Of a stretch of 64,000 nt of DNA, positions 45,420 through 53,784 are shown piece by piece. The DNA comes from CAG-1031 sp964391735 (GTDB lineage Bacteria; Bacteroidota; Bacteroidia; Bacteroidales; Muribaculaceae): NCBI GenBank assembly GCA_964391735.1, contig CAYMNF010000001.1, positions 31,106 to 95,105 of the forward strand, in the 5' to 3' direction. The position numbers and the translations under genes are program-made. Position 1 is the first letter of the stretch. Each line of letters begins with the position of its first letter. The notes under the pieces are model-generated. The model was not told where the DNA came from and did no database searches. It was given only the letters and a program-made list of their open reading frames with translations.

Positions 45420-45427
45420 CAAAGGTA
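45420..45427 (-). promoter_or_regulatory. Candidate -7 box of the toxin-antitoxin operon
   Basis: Minus-strand TACCTTTG, 25 nt before the toxin ATG at 45394. It supports that start and shows that the broken operon still has a promoter. Confidence 0.5.
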
Positions 45428-45653
45428 TGACAAAAATTTTTTTATGTGACTCTCTGCTGAAGAGGATGAATGCTGCTTTCCTTGCGAAATCTGATTACCT
45501 GTTAGTTAACGATATGCCCCTTTGGTCCATCGGTTAGTTGAAAAGCCGACCAACAACCGGTTAATGTTTGGATTATTGTTCATGCCGATGCAGTTCTGTT
45601 GAGAACAGGGGGGAATATGAGGGTAAGTTTTTGCTTATTTGGGGGGGAGGGTG

Positions 45654-45661
45654 TAAATTTG
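45654..45661 (+). promoter_or_regulatory. -7 box 4 nt before the BamA/TamA-type gene (leaderless)
   Basis: TAAATTTG, then CGGG and the GTG at 45666. A TTTTTG ending at 45633 lies 20 nt upstream of the box. Confidence 0.5.
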
Positions 45662-45665
45662 CGGG

Positions 45666-47990
45666 GTGAAGGCTTCAAGACGGTTTATTTATCTGTGGGT
45701 AGTTGTGGGCGTGTGGTTGCTTGCGGGCAGCTGCTCGGCCACAAAGCATGTGCCGGCAGGGAGTTATCTGCTTGAGGATGTAAGCATTGTGGTGGATAGT
45801 GGCTCGCAGGTGCGTGGCGCTGATCTCATCAATTATCTGCGTCAGGTCCCTAACCACAAGGTGTTGGGGTTTTGGAAGCTTCAACTGGGTACCTATAACC
45901 TTTCGGGACGTGACTCAACACGGTGGTACAACCGATGGTTGCAACGGTTGGGGCAACCCCCTGTAGTGTATGATACGGTGCTGACGGCAGCCTCGCGCCG
46001 ACAGTTGGAGCAGGCCATGATTAACCGCGGCTATCTCGGGGCCAAAGTCACGGTTGACACTTTCGCTAATGAAAAACGGCAACGGATGAGGGTTGAGTAC
46101 CACATCTCGCCCGGGGAGCCTCACACATTGGCGTCTATCAACACCGAGATAGCTGACTCTGCCATAAGGGGGTATGTTGAGCGCACCGAGCGTGCAACGC
46201 TTTTGCATGAGGGAGATCTGCTGAATCTTGACAATCTTGAGGCGGAGCGTTCGCGGATTGCCTCGGGGTTACGCAACCATGGATATTTTGATTTCAAGAA
46301 GGACTATATCGGCTTTGTGGCAGACACAGTTGCCGGCAGTAGGGATGTCGCGCTGACAATGGTTATCAAGTCGCCGGCTGATGGCCCTGAGGCTGCACAC
46401 CCAGTCAGGAGGTTGCGCAAGGTTGTCTTCGTTACCAATTACCGGTTGGGCATGAATGCCGAGCAGCTGCGGGTTGACACCCGGGACAGCGTAATGTATC
46501 GGGGGATGGAGTTCCTGTATGGCAAGGACCGGTGGATAACACCCGGCACGCTTGAGGAAAAATGCTTTTTGCAGTCCGGGGCATTGTACAGTGCAAGACA
46601 GGTGGACATGACGTATGAATACCTGAGCCGGCTGCCCATGGTGAAATCGATAAACATCGAGCTGGTGCCTGAGGGACAAGATGCCCTGGACGCCTATATA
46701 TTGTTGACGCGTAACAGGGTGCAGAGCATAACGTTTGACGTTGAGGGAACGAACTCTGAGGGTGATCTGGGATTCGGGGTCGGGCTTACCTACCAGCACC
46801 GCAACTTAGGGCATCGCTCGCGGGTGCTCACCACAAAGTTCCGTGCCGGGTATGAGAGCCTGTCGGGGAATCTTGACGGATTGATAAATGATAATTACCA
46901 GGAGTATTCAGCCGAGGTGGGTATCACATTCCCCAGATTTGATTTCCCCTTTGTTTCGCGAGCATTGAAGAAGAGGCTTAAGGCCTCCACCGAGGTTGCT
47001 TTGCAGTTCAACTACCAGGCGCGGCCTGAGTACACGCGTGTCATTGCCGGTGGAACATGGCGATATCGGTGGAACAACCGCACCTCAACCATGCGGCATA
47101 CCCTTGATTTGCTCAATATCAACTATGTATATCTGCCCAAGTCGACCAACGATTTCCTTGACCTGATAGCCCCTGACAACCCCCTGCTACGGTATAGCTA
47201 TGAGGACCACTTCATCGTGAACATAGGCTACTCATATTACCGCACCAACCGTCGCACATCGGCCCTGAGCGGTGTTACACGCAGCGCTGTGCGGTTGCAA
47301 CCGTCGATATATACTTTCCGCGCCGGGGTGGAGACTGCAGGCAATGTTCTGTACGGACTGTCAAAACTGTTTGACGAGCGACGCAGTGGGGGAGTCTACA
47401 AACTCTTTGGTATTCAATACTCACAATACGCCAAGGGCGAGGTTGAGTATGCCGTTGTGTTGAATCCCTCCCAACGCCACTCGGTGGCATTCCGCGCCGG
47501 CGGTGGCATCGGTGTGCCATACGGCAACTCAACGGCATTACCCTTTGAGAAACGGTTCTATGCCGGCGGTGCTAACAATGTGCGTGGCTGGGGCGTGCGC
47601 ACCCTTGGTCCCGGCTCATACAACGGCACCAATTCAGTCACCGACTTCATTAATCAATGTGGCGACATATCCTTGATATTGTCAGCTGAGTATCGGTTTA
47701 AACTGTTTTGGGTGCTCGAGGGGGGCCTCTTTGTTGACGGTGGCAATATCTGGACCATCAGAAACTATCCCAACCAGCCCGGAGGTGTGTTTAAGTTCAA
47801 TAAATTTTACAAACAGATAGCAGCATCCTACGGGTTGGGTATACGCATGGACTTCAAGTATTTTCTTTTGCGGTTTGACCTTGGCCTCAAAGCGCATAAC
47901 CCGGCTATGGACCAGGAGCCATGGCCCCTAATCCATCCCCGTTGGCACCGTGATGCCACCTTCCATTTTGCTGTAGGATATCCTTTTTAA
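45666..47990 (+). CDS. BamA/TamA-type outer-membrane assembly protein (lipoprotein-like N-terminus)
   Basis: A 774-residue member of the Omp85 superfamily. The N-terminus VWLLAGSCSATKHVPAGSYLL looks like a lipoprotein signal, with Cys about 24 residues from the start (the -3 residue is Ala, not ideal). POTRA-like repeats follow (LINYLRQVPNHKVLGFWKL, SRRQLEQAMINRGYLGAKV, RIASGLRNHGYFDF, VDMTYEYLSRLPMVKSINIEL). The C-terminal barrel contains FYAGGANNVRGWGVRTLGPGSY, the [VI]RG[FWY]-type loop motif of Omp85, and ends HFAVGYPF. The start is GTG, set by the promoter box just before it. Confidence 0.9.
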   Translation: MKASRRFIYLWVVVGVWLLAGSCSATKHVPAGSYLLEDVSIVVDSGSQVRGADLINYLRQVPNHKVLGFWKLQLGTYNLSGRDSTRWYNRWLQRLGQPPVVYDTVLTAASRRQLEQAMINRGYLGAKVTVDTFANEKRQRMRVEYHISPGEPHTLASINTEIADSAIRGYVERTERATLLHEGDLLNLDNLEAERSRIASGLRNHGYFDFKKDYIGFVADTVAGSRDVALTMVIKSPADGPEAAHPVRRLRKVVFVTNYRLGMNAEQLRVDTRDSVMYRGMEFLYGKDRWITPGTLEEKCFLQSGALYSARQVDMTYEYLSRLPMVKSINIELVPEGQDALDAYILLTRNRVQSITFDVEGTNSEGDLGFGVGLTYQHRNLGHRSRVLTTKFRAGYESLSGNLDGLINDNYQEYSAEVGITFPRFDFPFVSRALKKRLKASTEVALQFNYQARPEYTRVIAGGTWRYRWNNRTSTMRHTLDLLNINYVYLPKSTNDFLDLIAPDNPLLRYSYEDHFIVNIGYSYYRTNRRTSALSGVTRSAVRLQPSIYTFRAGVETAGNVLYGLSKLFDERRSGGVYKLFGIQYSQYAKGEVEYAVVLNPSQRHSVAFRAGGGIGVPYGNSTALPFEKRFYAGGANNVRGWGVRTLGPGSYNGTNSVTDFINQCGDISLILSAEYRFKLFWVLEGGLFVDGGNIWTIRNYPNQPGGVFKFNKFYKQIAASYGLGIRMDFKYFLLRFDLGLKAHNPAMDQEPWPLIHPRWHRDATFHFAVGYPF

Positions 47991-48012
47991 CCCCATTAGA
48001 CCAACAAACATT

Positions 48013-48669
48013 GTGAAACAGCTTGTAATATTTGACCTTGACGGTACATTGCTCAATACCATAAACGATCTTGGCAACGCCACAAATTATGCCCTTGAAG
48101 CCCTGGGGTTTCCCCCGCATGACCTGTCGGCCTATCCCTTTTTTGTCGGTAACGGTGTGAGCCTGTTGCTTGAGCGTGTCTTGCCCGAGGATGCCCGCAC
48201 CACGCGCAACCTTGAGCGCCTGCGCAACAAGTTTATGGAGTATTACGGGGCACACCTCAGCGACACGACGGTGCCCTATCCCGGCATCCCCGAGCTGCTT
48301 GAGACACTGACAAAGATGGGGATAAAGATAGCGGTGGCGTCAAACAAGTATCAAAGTGCCGTTGACCGACTGGTCAGCACCATGTTCCCCAATGTCAAAT
48401 GGTGCGCTATCGAGGGGCAGAGGGATGATGTGCCCACCAAGCCGGACCCGTCAATCGTCTTCAACATACTTGGCAAAAATCCTACCCCAAAGGCCGATGT
48501 GCTGTATGTGGGCGACTCAGGGGTTGACATGGATACCGCACGCCGGGCAGCCGTTACCGGTGTGGGTGTGACGTGGGGATTCCGCCCCGAAAAGGAGTTG
48601 CGGCAACATTACGCTGACCACATCATCCACAAACCTGTGGAGCTGCTGTCGCTGCTGAACGGGGAGTAA
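48013..48669 (+). CDS. HAD-family hydrolase (phosphoglycolate phosphatase-like)
   Basis: A 218-residue cytosolic phosphatase. Motif I FDLDGTLLNT (nucleophile Asp), motif II VASNKYQSAVD, the Lys in PTKPDPS and motif IV VGDSGVDMDTARRA match phosphoglycolate phosphatase-like enzymes of the HAD family. The cap is the small helical type. The start is GTG 48013, directly before MKQLVIFDL. It follows the BamA/TamA-type gene after 22 nt and converges with the export permease gene. Confidence 0.92.
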   Translation: MKQLVIFDLDGTLLNTINDLGNATNYALEALGFPPHDLSAYPFFVGNGVSLLLERVLPEDARTTRNLERLRNKFMEYYGAHLSDTTVPYPGIPELLETLTKMGIKIAVASNKYQSAVDRLVSTMFPNVKWCAIEGQRDDVPTKPDPSIVFNILGKNPTPKADVLYVGDSGVDMDTARRAAVTGVGVTWGFRPEKELRQHYADHIIHKPVELLSLLNGE

Positions 48670-48673
48670 GAGA

Positions 48674-49885
48674 TCAGGAAAGTTTGGCCTCAGCCAACGC
48701 TTTGCGATGCAAACGCCGGCGAATGTAGAATACTACTACCGCCAGAGCCGTGTATGCCCCGGCCATAATCCACAAGGCACACCAGTCATGGTACTGCTGG
48801 TATAGGGTTGCCCCATCGCTGTTCATGCGCACAAAGCCGTTCAAAGCCCATTTGGCCGGGAGCAAGTCTCCCATCAGCCGCCAGAAACCGTTCATGGCAT
48901 ACTCAGGCCACGTCAGCCCTGAGATGAAGAGGAACACCGGTGAGGTTGCCACGATTATCAGGAAGGAGTATTCACGCTGTGTGCAGAACACGCCCAATAC
49001 CTGTCCCATGGCAGCAGTAGCCAGCAACATGGGTACCATCAGCATAACCTCCTCCTTGAACGATCCGATTTGGGGCAGCGAGAACATCGCCGGTACAATA
49101 TATAGGGTGAAGATAAGTATCGGCAGGAAAAAAACCATGTAGCAGAACGTGCGTCCCAACACCTGTGCAAGGGGTTGCGCATCGCAGAACAGGGGGTCGA
49201 TGCCGGCGTTTTTACGGCGGCGTTGTGCGGCAGTCCCGGCCAACATCAGTATACCCAACAACATGCCCTGTTGCAGTATAAGCACCAGGATACCCGGCAT
49301 GATGAAGGAGGCAAACCCCTGGGTGGGGTCACCCACCGAGATGTCCTGGCTGTTGATGCGGCGGATGTTGTTGTCCACTATCTCACCCAAGTCCCCGGCC
49401 TCAGACATTTCCTTGGCCAGAAGTTGCGTGCCGGTGGCTATCTGTATGTCGGTAAGTGCAAATTGGGCCTGGCGGTATCGCAGCAACAAAGACATGTCGC
49501 TGTAGTAGGGCACCGTGGCCTGCTCATTACGCCCCAGCCGCTTTGCAAAGTCTGAGGGTATCTCAATTATGGCAAAAGCCTTATGCTCTTTCAGGGCCTC
49601 TTTGGCCTCGGTCATGTTGGCCGCATACCCTATTATGTCGAATGTCTCGGTTTGGTCAACCGTGCGCAGAAATTGGCGGCTCTCAGCCGTCATGCTGTGG
49701 TCAACGGCCACAATATGCATTTCCTTGACAGTCTCAGGGTTGTATATCAGCGTGTAGACAATAGGATAGGCCGTGGGCAGCAGAAAGAAGAAGATGCACA
49801 CCCCTATGTCAGACAAAACCAATCTGAACTCACGCCTCCATACAAGGAAAAACTGTCGGAACCAATCGGCTAAAGCTTTCAACAT
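48674..49885 (-). CDS. ABC-2 type transporter permease (second of two)
   Basis: A 403-residue inner-membrane permease. One N-terminal helix (DIGVCIFFFLLPTAYPIVYTL) is followed by a large periplasmic domain (about residues 50-190, with ESRQFLRTVDQTETFDIIGY and FAIIEIPSDFAKRL). Five C-terminal helices (MPGILVLILQQGMLLGILML onward) follow. This is the YbhS/YbhR-type topology of drug and lipid exporters. It is the last gene of the tolC-hlyD-permease-permease operon; no ATPase gene is in it. Confidence 0.9.
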   Translation of the reverse strand: MLKALADWFRQFFLVWRREFRLVLSDIGVCIFFFLLPTAYPIVYTLIYNPETVKEMHIVAVDHSMTAESRQFLRTVDQTETFDIIGYAANMTEAKEALKEHKAFAIIEIPSDFAKRLGRNEQATVPYYSDMSLLLRYRQAQFALTDIQIATGTQLLAKEMSEAGDLGEIVDNNIRRINSQDISVGDPTQGFASFIMPGILVLILQQGMLLGILMLAGTAAQRRRKNAGIDPLFCDAQPLAQVLGRTFCYMVFFLPILIFTLYIVPAMFSLPQIGSFKEEVMLMVPMLLATAAMGQVLGVFCTQREYSFLIIVATSPVFLFISGLTWPEYAMNGFWRLMGDLLPAKWALNGFVRMNSDGATLYQQYHDWCALWIMAGAYTALAVVVFYIRRRLHRKALAEAKLS

Positions 49886-49889
49886 ATTG

Positions 49890-51053
49890 TCAGGGAACGT
49901 ATACAGGGTTCAAGCAGCGTTTCTTCAGTCGCGGCAGACCTATCACTGCTATTATCGGGAATAAGCATAGAACGGCATAGTAAATCCTTGAGTAATAGAA
50001 GGGGTAGCCGTTGAGAGCCTGATCAATGTATATCAGGAAGTAGTATCGCAGAGGCATTATCCAGCTGAAGATTGCCACGCCGCCATACATCTGCTCAACC
50101 GGGAATGAGAAGCCGAGGATTGAGAAGGAGAGGATGCCGGTGAGGGCACAAATTGTCAGCGACATGCGCATGCTCGGTACCATCTCACAACATATCACGG
50201 CAAAAGCCTGTGAGGCAATGATCAGCAGGAACATGGCCAGGATGATGTGCCCGATATGGTTGTTGCAGGGGTAGTGGAGATATTTATAAAAGAGGACTTC
50301 AAGGAACACGCCCATCACTGTCCAAATGGCTGTTTGCGGCAGGAGTTTGCCGGCAAGGGCCGTGATAATGGAGCCGCCTGAGTTTTTCAGCCAGGTTATA
50401 GATGTACCACCCTTTATCTCATCGCATACCGAGAAGGCTGTTGTCAGCATAATAAACAGAGCCAACATGCCGGGGACAAATGAGTTGTTGAGGTATATGG
50501 CGTAGTTGAGCCACGGATTGCCTATGGGGTGGCTTTGCACCACCACGGGTTGCAACATGGTGCTGACGGTAGCATCCTGCACACCGGCTGACACCAAGGT
50601 AATGGTTACCAGTCCGCCGGTGGCCACCACGGCCGTTTGTTTGAACCCTTTGAACGACATGGTTGCCGGCACAAAATAAGACATATTGGTATAATACGTC
50701 AGTGTAGGCTCCTCACCGGCAATAGCCTTTTGCTGATAATCACGGGGGATATAGAAGAAACCGAAGACCTCGCCGCGCTGCAGTTTTTCCAAAGCATCAT
50801 GATAGCTTGCAGCCTCCTGTCTGATTTCAACAAACTGGTTGGCATTGAGGGTGCGTATGGTTTGCCGGGACATTGAGGATTGGTCCATGTCAACCACCTC
50901 AACGGGGACCGGCAGGGGCAGCCCCTCGGTCATCAGGTCGGTAAAGAACCATATTGACAACAGCGGGAAGATCACCATCACAAACAGATACACGCGACGG
51001 TGACACAGGGTCCTTATCCCCCTTGCCAACGAGTTTTTAAATATCCTCAACAT
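49890..51053 (-). CDS. ABC-2 type transporter permease (first of two)
   Basis: A permease of about 387 residues, with the same topology as its neighbour: N-terminal helix (YLFVMVIFPLLSIWFFT), periplasmic domain (PVPVEVVDMDQSSMSRQTIRTL, GFFYIPRDYQQKAIAG) and about five C-terminal helices. The two permeases are diverged paralogues and probably form a heterodimer. The start is ATG 51053 (MLRIFKNSLARG); the TTG 18 nt earlier would add six unusual residues. The gap to the next gene is 4 nt. Confidence 0.9.
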   Translation of the reverse strand: MLRIFKNSLARGIRTLCHRRVYLFVMVIFPLLSIWFFTDLMTEGLPLPVPVEVVDMDQSSMSRQTIRTLNANQFVEIRQEAASYHDALEKLQRGEVFGFFYIPRDYQQKAIAGEEPTLTYYTNMSYFVPATMSFKGFKQTAVVATGGLVTITLVSAGVQDATVSTMLQPVVVQSHPIGNPWLNYAIYLNNSFVPGMLALFIMLTTAFSVCDEIKGGTSITWLKNSGGSIITALAGKLLPQTAIWTVMGVFLEVLFYKYLHYPCNNHIGHIILAMFLLIIASQAFAVICCEMVPSMRMSLTICALTGILSFSILGFSFPVEQMYGGVAIFSWIMPLRYYFLIYIDQALNGYPFYYSRIYYAVLCLFPIIAVIGLPRLKKRCLNPVYVP

Positions 51054-51081
51054 ACCTGTGCCTGTTCTCAACGCTCAGCTG

Positions 51082-52098
51082 TTATTTTCTCTTTTTAAGC
51101 AGGACAGTCATCCCGGGACGCAAGTCCGGCTGAGCCTCCAGGGGGCGTGCTTTTACCTCAAAGGTGCGGCTGTCCCACTGGCCGGTAGCCTTTGTGGCGC
51201 GCCAAGTGGCGTATGTACCGAGATCGCGCACGTAATAAATGCGTGCCTTTACCTCTTTCATCTCCATGCCGGGGACTTTCACCGTCAGGGTGTCGCCAAG
51301 CTTCATAGCCGGCAGTTCCTCCTCGCGGACATTGAAGGTTACCCATTTGTCATCAACCTTAAGCAGGCTCATGATTGGTGCGCCCAGTGATACCAATTCA
51401 CCCACCTGGGGGTATATCTGGTCAATCTGTCCGTCACAAGGTGCCAGCAGATATTGGTCCTCAAGGATCGCCTCAACCTCACGCACGCCGGCTGATGAAG
51501 CGTTCACCATTGATGACGCGGCTTCTTTGTCCTCCTGTTGGGCACCGGCAATGGCAAGGTCCAGTTGAGATTGAGCGGCACCCACGGCAGCCACTGAGGC
51601 ATCATAGGCGGCTTTGGCCTCATCCCTTTTTTGCTTGGAGACCACACCTTGGTTACACAGGTTCTCCATGCGGTCGTATGTCTTTTTGGCAATCTCGCGT
51701 GCGGCTTGGGCCTGGGCCAACATGTCGCGTGCAGTTTGGATAATCTGGGGGCGTGTGCCGGCATCGACCTTGCGGTTGCCTGCGCGGGCAACATTCTGCA
51801 TGGCTTGGGCCTGTTGCAGACGAGCCTCAACCAGTGATGACGTGATGTGTACCAGGGTGTCGCCGGCCTTCACCATATCCCCCTCCTTGACATAGAAGGT
51901 GGCTACGCGCCCCGGCAGTTTCCCCGAGATGCGCACCGATGTGGCATCGGCCTGCCCCTCAAGCAACTCATCGGGCTTGTTCATGAAACAGAAGCCGACA
52001 ATGGCAAGCACGCCAACTGCCAACACCACTACCAAAAGTGCAAGGGATAACAGACGTGACTCCCTTTTCTCGGCTTTAGAGTTTTCAATATTTTCCAT
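51082..52098 (-). CDS. HlyD/EmrA-type periplasmic adaptor (membrane fusion protein)
   Basis: A 338-residue protein that links an inner-membrane exporter to a TolC channel. An N-terminal helix (LLSLALLVVVLAVGVLAIVGFCF) anchors it. The biotinyl-lipoyl-like halves (ISGKLPGRVATFYVKEGDMVKAGDTL and LAPCDGQIDQIYPQVGELVSLGAP) flank a helical hairpin of about 110 residues. A beta-barrel domain with LGDTLTVKVPGMEMKEVKARI follows. It lies between the tolC and permease genes. Confidence 0.94.
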   Translation of the reverse strand: MENIENSKAEKRESRLLSLALLVVVLAVGVLAIVGFCFMNKPDELLEGQADATSVRISGKLPGRVATFYVKEGDMVKAGDTLVHITSSLVEARLQQAQAMQNVARAGNRKVDAGTRPQIIQTARDMLAQAQAAREIAKKTYDRMENLCNQGVVSKQKRDEAKAAYDASVAAVGAAQSQLDLAIAGAQQEDKEAASSMVNASSAGVREVEAILEDQYLLAPCDGQIDQIYPQVGELVSLGAPIMSLLKVDDKWVTFNVREEELPAMKLGDTLTVKVPGMEMKEVKARIYYVRDLGTYATWRATKATGQWDSRTFEVKARPLEAQPDLRPGMTVLLKKRK

Positions 52099-52139
52099 AT
52101 ATCTTTTCTATTCTCTTGCTTGCGGATGAATAAATTAGG

Positions 52140-53597
52140 TCAATAGTTAAGGTTGCCAAGGACTTTTGCCAGGTAAACGTCGCAAAGACGCACGTCAATC
52201 TCGGCATCGATTTTTTCACTGTTTGCCTTCAGCCAGGCAGTCTGCGCCTCCATCACGGTTGACAGGGTCATCACCCCCTCGCGATAGCCCAGCGATGCCT
52301 GGCGCAGATTCTCATTGGCATTCTCCATATTGGTTACCGTCATCTGGTGGGTCTTTACAGCCTCTTTGCACCTGAAAGCTGCCTGATTCACCTGCAGGTC
52401 AACAAGCTCCTGAGCATCTTGCAGCCGCAATTTGGCGATGTTTTCGTCAGCACGGGCCACGCGATAGGCGTTATAGTTGGCCCCCCAATGCCACAGGGGG
52501 ATGGTGAGGGTTGCACCCACTGAGAAGGCTCCCTTAAAGTTCTTCTTGAATCCGTCATAGAGGTTGGGGTTGCTGAATGAGTAAGCCCCTATCAGAGCCA
52601 CCTGCGGCAACATAGTTGCCCGGGCAATCACCGCCTCCTGATGCCTGATGCCAATGCCCAACTCCAGAGCCTGCAAGTCATGCCGGCGCTGATAAACCTC
52701 TTGCATGTCATAGTTATCGCCGGGAATGGCATAGCTGATGCCGCTTGATGCCTGCTCATCAGCCAAGGTAACCGGCTCGTTGACGGGAAGCCCGCACAGC
52801 TGGTTCAGTGCCATGCGTGACAGTGCCAACCCGTCCTGCACCTTAACCAGATCAACGTTGGCCGAGTTTTGCTGCACCTCAACCTTCAGCAGGTCATTGG
52901 GTACAGCCACCCCTTGCTCAATCATTGCGTTGACGTTGAAGTGCAAGGTGTCAAGCAAAGCAATGTAGCTGATTGCCAACGCCTCTTTTGCCCGCAAAGA
53001 AATCACTTGCCAATAGGCTGCGTCAACCGAGTAGATAAGGTCAGCCGCCTCAGAGTCCCTGAGCTGTTTGGCCAGGTCCTCGGCGTAACCAGAAATTTTG
53101 TTGAGGGCCCTGAGTTTGCCACCCATGTAAATGGGTTGAGTCAGAGTTATTGCTCCGAAAAACACATTGTGAATATCATACGTCAGCGCATCCTTGGGTA
53201 GGTATGCGACGCTGGCCGGGATGGGAGTGCCGTCCGGGGCAAGCACCGGCTGGCCCGTGGTCGGGTTTTTAAGCAGGTCAAACTCATATTTCCCGGTCTG
53301 AGGGTTGAAATTTTCAATCGGCAGCATCTGGTCTTTGTCAAACATGGCCAGTTTGCGCTGATTGTATGTGTATCCGCCAACGAAGTCTAACCCGGGCAGA
53401 TAGGCCGCCTTAGCCTGCTCCTGTTGGTACCGGGCTTTTACTATCTCACCTTGGCGCATGCGCATCTGTTTATTGTTGCGTATGGCCATGGTGCGGCATG
53501 AGTCAAGGCTTAGCTCAACAGCGGCCGCCCGGGGTGCCGGAGCCAGTGATGCGAAAAATGTAATCAGAATAATGAATGCCTTTGCACGGGTGTTCAT
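52140..53597 (-). CDS. TolC-family outer-membrane efflux protein
   Basis: A trimeric outer-membrane channel tunnel of about 485 residues. The signal peptide is MNTRAKAFIILITFFASLAPAPRAAA. Two repeats of the outer-membrane efflux domain have the typical helices: LDSCRTMAIRNNKQMRMRQGEIVKARYQQEQAKAAYLPGLDFVGGY and VNQAAFRCKEAVKTHQMTVTNMENANENLRQASLGYREGVMTLSTVMEAQTAWL. The start is ATG 53597, which gives the signal peptide. It is the first gene of the export operon, with a TAAATTTG box at 53653-53660 (minus) upstream. Confidence 0.93.
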   Translation of the reverse strand: MNTRAKAFIILITFFASLAPAPRAAAVELSLDSCRTMAIRNNKQMRMRQGEIVKARYQQEQAKAAYLPGLDFVGGYTYNQRKLAMFDKDQMLPIENFNPQTGKYEFDLLKNPTTGQPVLAPDGTPIPASVAYLPKDALTYDIHNVFFGAITLTQPIYMGGKLRALNKISGYAEDLAKQLRDSEAADLIYSVDAAYWQVISLRAKEALAISYIALLDTLHFNVNAMIEQGVAVPNDLLKVEVQQNSANVDLVKVQDGLALSRMALNQLCGLPVNEPVTLADEQASSGISYAIPGDNYDMQEVYQRRHDLQALELGIGIRHQEAVIARATMLPQVALIGAYSFSNPNLYDGFKKNFKGAFSVGATLTIPLWHWGANYNAYRVARADENIAKLRLQDAQELVDLQVNQAAFRCKEAVKTHQMTVTNMENANENLRQASLGYREGVMTLSTVMEAQTAWLKANSEKIDAEIDVRLCDVYLAKVLGNLNY

Positions 53598-53652
53598 TTG
53601 TGAGGTTTCTTGCAAAAAATGTTGAACATGAGTGTGGCGGGGTTTCCACCTG

Positions 53653-53660
53653 CAAATTTA
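53653..53660 (-). promoter_or_regulatory. Candidate -7 box of the export operon
   Basis: Minus-strand TAAATTTG, about 55 nt before the tolC ATG; no matching -33 element at the usual distance. Confidence 0.4.
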
Positions 53661-53769
53661 ACGGTTTTTAATCTTTTTTTGTTCATGGACATAAACAAAA
53701 TGTGCACCGGCCGGGGCGTATGTTTATCTCCGGGGCGGAGGTGAGGCATTGGGGGACGTTAAAAAATTG

Positions 53770-53777
53770 TAACTTTG
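53770..53777 (+). promoter_or_regulatory. -7 box 7 nt before mutS2 (near-leaderless)
   Basis: TAACTTTG, followed by 7 nt and the ATG at 53785. A TTG 18 nt upstream (53749-53751) may be the -33 element. Confidence 0.5.
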
Positions 53778-53784
53778 CAGATAT

